From JAFDWI01 sp963764215 (GTDB lineage: Bacteria; Actinomycetota; Acidimicrobiia; Acidimicrobiales; Iamiaceae), in the NCBI GenBank assembly GCA_963764215.1, contig CAVXRS010000005.1, positions 124,001 through 188,000 on the forward strand: a DNA stretch of 64,000 nt. Reading direction: 5' to 3'. Positions 63,593-64,000 of the stretch are shown here, piece by piece (the stretch's first letter is position 1; each line of letters starts with the position of its first letter). Below the pieces are notes generated by a model. It saw only the letters and a list, made by a program, of their open reading frames with translations, was not told the origin of the DNA and did no database searches. A program made the position numbers and the translations under genes.

Positions 63593-64000
63593 ATGGCGAA
63601 GGAAAAGTTTGAGCGTTCGAAGCCTCATTTGAATATTGGGACGATGGGGCATGTGGATCATGGGAAGACGACGTTGACGGCGGCGATTACGAAGGTGTTG
63701 CATGATGCTGATGAGTCGTCGGCGTTTACGGAGTTTGAGATGATTGATAAGGCGCCGGAGGAGCGTCAGCGGGGGATTACGATTAATATTTCGCATGTGG
63801 AGTATGAGACGGCGAATCGTCATTATGCGCATGTGGATATGCCGGGGCACGCGGATTACATCAAGAATATGATTACGGGTGCGGCGCAGATCGATGGGGC
63901 GATTTTGGTGGTGGCGGCGACGGATGGGCCGATGGCGCAGACGCGGGAGCATGTGGTGTTGGCCCGTCAGGTGGGGGTGCCGTCGATCGTGGTGGCGTTG
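63593..64000 (+). CDS. tuf: Elongation factor Tu, copy 2 (cut by window end)
   Basis: The first 136 codons of a second tuf gene at its str-operon position, 54 bases after fusA. It is almost identical to the copy at 22481 at the base level and shares the same unusual G/T-ending codons. Differences seen: residues 44 (V to A), 47 (D to E) and 49 (A to E), plus two silent C for T changes near the right edge. The upstream sequences of the two copies are unrelated, so similarity begins at the ATG, as expected from gene conversion. Confidence 0.98.
   Translation, partial: MAKEKFERSKPHLNIGTMGHVDHGKTTLTAAITKVLHDADESSAFTEFEMIDKAPEERQRGITINISHVEYETANRHYAHVDMPGHADYIKNMITGAAQIDGAILVVAATDGPMAQTREHVVLARQVGVPSIVVAL

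Overview
The window is about 64 kb of high-GC actinobacterial chromosome. Strong C/G-ending codon bias, GTG starts that overlap the previous stop, an F420-dependent oxidoreductase, acidic C-terminal tails on ribosomal proteins and the rpmG-secE-nusG / rplKAJL / rpoBC / rpsL-rpsG-fusA-tuf order all point to Actinomycetota. I favour an Acidimicrobiia-like lineage, but that placement is inference and needs a marker tree.

Region by region: 1-13 kb is the distal part of a complex I operon (nuoD 3' end, nuoE to nuoN), followed by a broken membrane protein that may be an extra NuoH-like subunit. 14.6-18.7 kb holds acetyl-CoA synthetase, a small HAD phosphatase, HtpX and, convergent to it, YajQ. 18.75-22.1 kb has tRNA-Tyr, an AftB-like membrane glycosyltransferase and a YhaN/SMC-like ATPase on the minus strand. 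22.2-26.1 kb is the tRNA-Thr, tRNA-Met, tuf, rpmG, ECF sigma/anti-sigma, tRNA-Trp, secE, nusG cluster. 26.2-33.6 kb is a metabolic insert between nusG and rplK (phosphotransferase, F420 oxidoreductase, secreted protein, diiron ferritin-like protein, thiolase, DUF35 protein, acyl-CoA ligase). 33.7-36.3 kb is rplK-rplA and rplJ-rplL. 36.4-45.3 kb is recC-recB-recD. 45.3-50.4 kb is an accessory stretch (CoA-transferase, short repeats and a perfect hairpin, two paralogous cysteine-rich lipoproteins, GNAT and acyl-carrier-protein remnants, one insertion sequence). 50.4-58.3 kb is rpoB-rpoC, then a secreted beta-helix protein, and 60.5-64 kb is rpsL-rpsG-fusA and a second tuf cut by the window end.

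The most interesting stretch is 46.7-50.6 kb. The segment carrying the rpoB promoter (50369-50544) is duplicated at 47715-47890, upstream of a lipoprotein gene, and a third 23-bp piece lies at 46893-46915 upstream of a paralogous lipoprotein gene. An insertion sequence ends 2 bp before the genuine rpoB copy. Separately, both tuf genes have codon usage unlike everything around them: no C-ending codon in the first 85 codons of the first copy.

Quality warning: nuoI, nuoJ, nuoL-N, the gene after nuoN, acs, the HAD gene, htpX, yajQ, rpoB, rpoC, rpsG and fusA are broken by many single-base indels, while nuoE-H, 18.9-46.6 kb and 58.5-60.9 kb read cleanly. Since most of the broken genes are essential, I treat these as sequence errors and give the span of the intact gene.
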